Assembly: GCA_964499465.1 (NCBI GenBank)
Contig: CAZCLJ010000290.1
Span: 1 to 5,608, forward strand
Source: JAAYJM01 sp964499465
GTDB taxonomy: Bacteria; Bacteroidota; Ignavibacteria; Kapaibacteriales; UBA2268
Length of the DNA: 5,608 nucleotides
Direction: 5' to 3'
Part shown: positions 5,589 through 5,608 of the stretch, piece by piece
Layout of the letters: each line of letters begins with the position of its first letter
How positions within the stretch are numbered: position 1 is the first letter of the stretch
Translations under genes and position numbers: made by a program
Notes under the pieces: generated by a model
Databases searched by the model: none
What the model saw: the letters and a program-made list of their open reading frames with translations, nothing else
What the model was told of the DNA's origin: nothing

Positions 5589-5608
5589 CTTTTAAGAAAA
5601 TGAACTAA

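Noticed and set aside
5335..5608. The tRNA 3' end as an integration (att) site
   Set aside because: I find no second copy of the tRNA 3' end and no integrase in the window; a normal terminator follows directly.

Overview
The window is AT-rich and comes from a bacterial chromosome. It is probably from the Bacteroidota/Chlorobi/Ignavibacteria group. The pointers are the protein composition, a tRNA gene without an encoded CCA, promoter-like TAATTTTG and TTG-N20-TAATTTG motifs close to the Bacteroidota type, and scattered hairpin repeats of the TGTCATTC(C/T)GAA...GAATCTC kind. Clear Shine-Dalgarno sequences in front of two genes fit Ignavibacteria better than classical Bacteroidetes. This placement is an inference, not a proof.

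Layout: all four protein genes lie on the minus strand, so transcription runs from high to low coordinates. First comes a 12-helix membrane protein of the O-antigen ligase/polymerase (Wzy/WaaL-like) superfamily (3771-5189). It is coupled through a TAATG overlap to a 420-residue protein that resembles flagellar hook-length control protein FliK at its C-terminus (2509-3771). A 293-bp spacer with a long imperfect hairpin (2383-2465) follows. Next come rsmI, a 16S rRNA 2'-O-methyltransferase (1517-2215), and a YbdL/kynurenine-type PLP aminotransferase (376-1530), which overlap by 14 bp. A perfect 15-bp hairpin lies directly behind the aminotransferase stop codon. Positions 1-333 hold no gene, only repeats and palindromes.

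On the plus strand, divergent from the membrane-protein gene, is an elongator-type tRNA with anticodon CAT (5335-5408) followed by a textbook intrinsic terminator. The last 160 bases are non-coding and hold a fragment of the same repeat family.

Functionally there are two two-gene units: an envelope or secretion unit (polysaccharide polymerase/ligase plus FliK-like protein) and a housekeeping unit (rRNA methylation plus amino-acid transamination). I see no defence system, CRISPR array, transposase or phage gene. The most unusual items are the coupling of a FliK-like protein to a polysaccharide polymerase and the density of palindromic repeats in the spacers.
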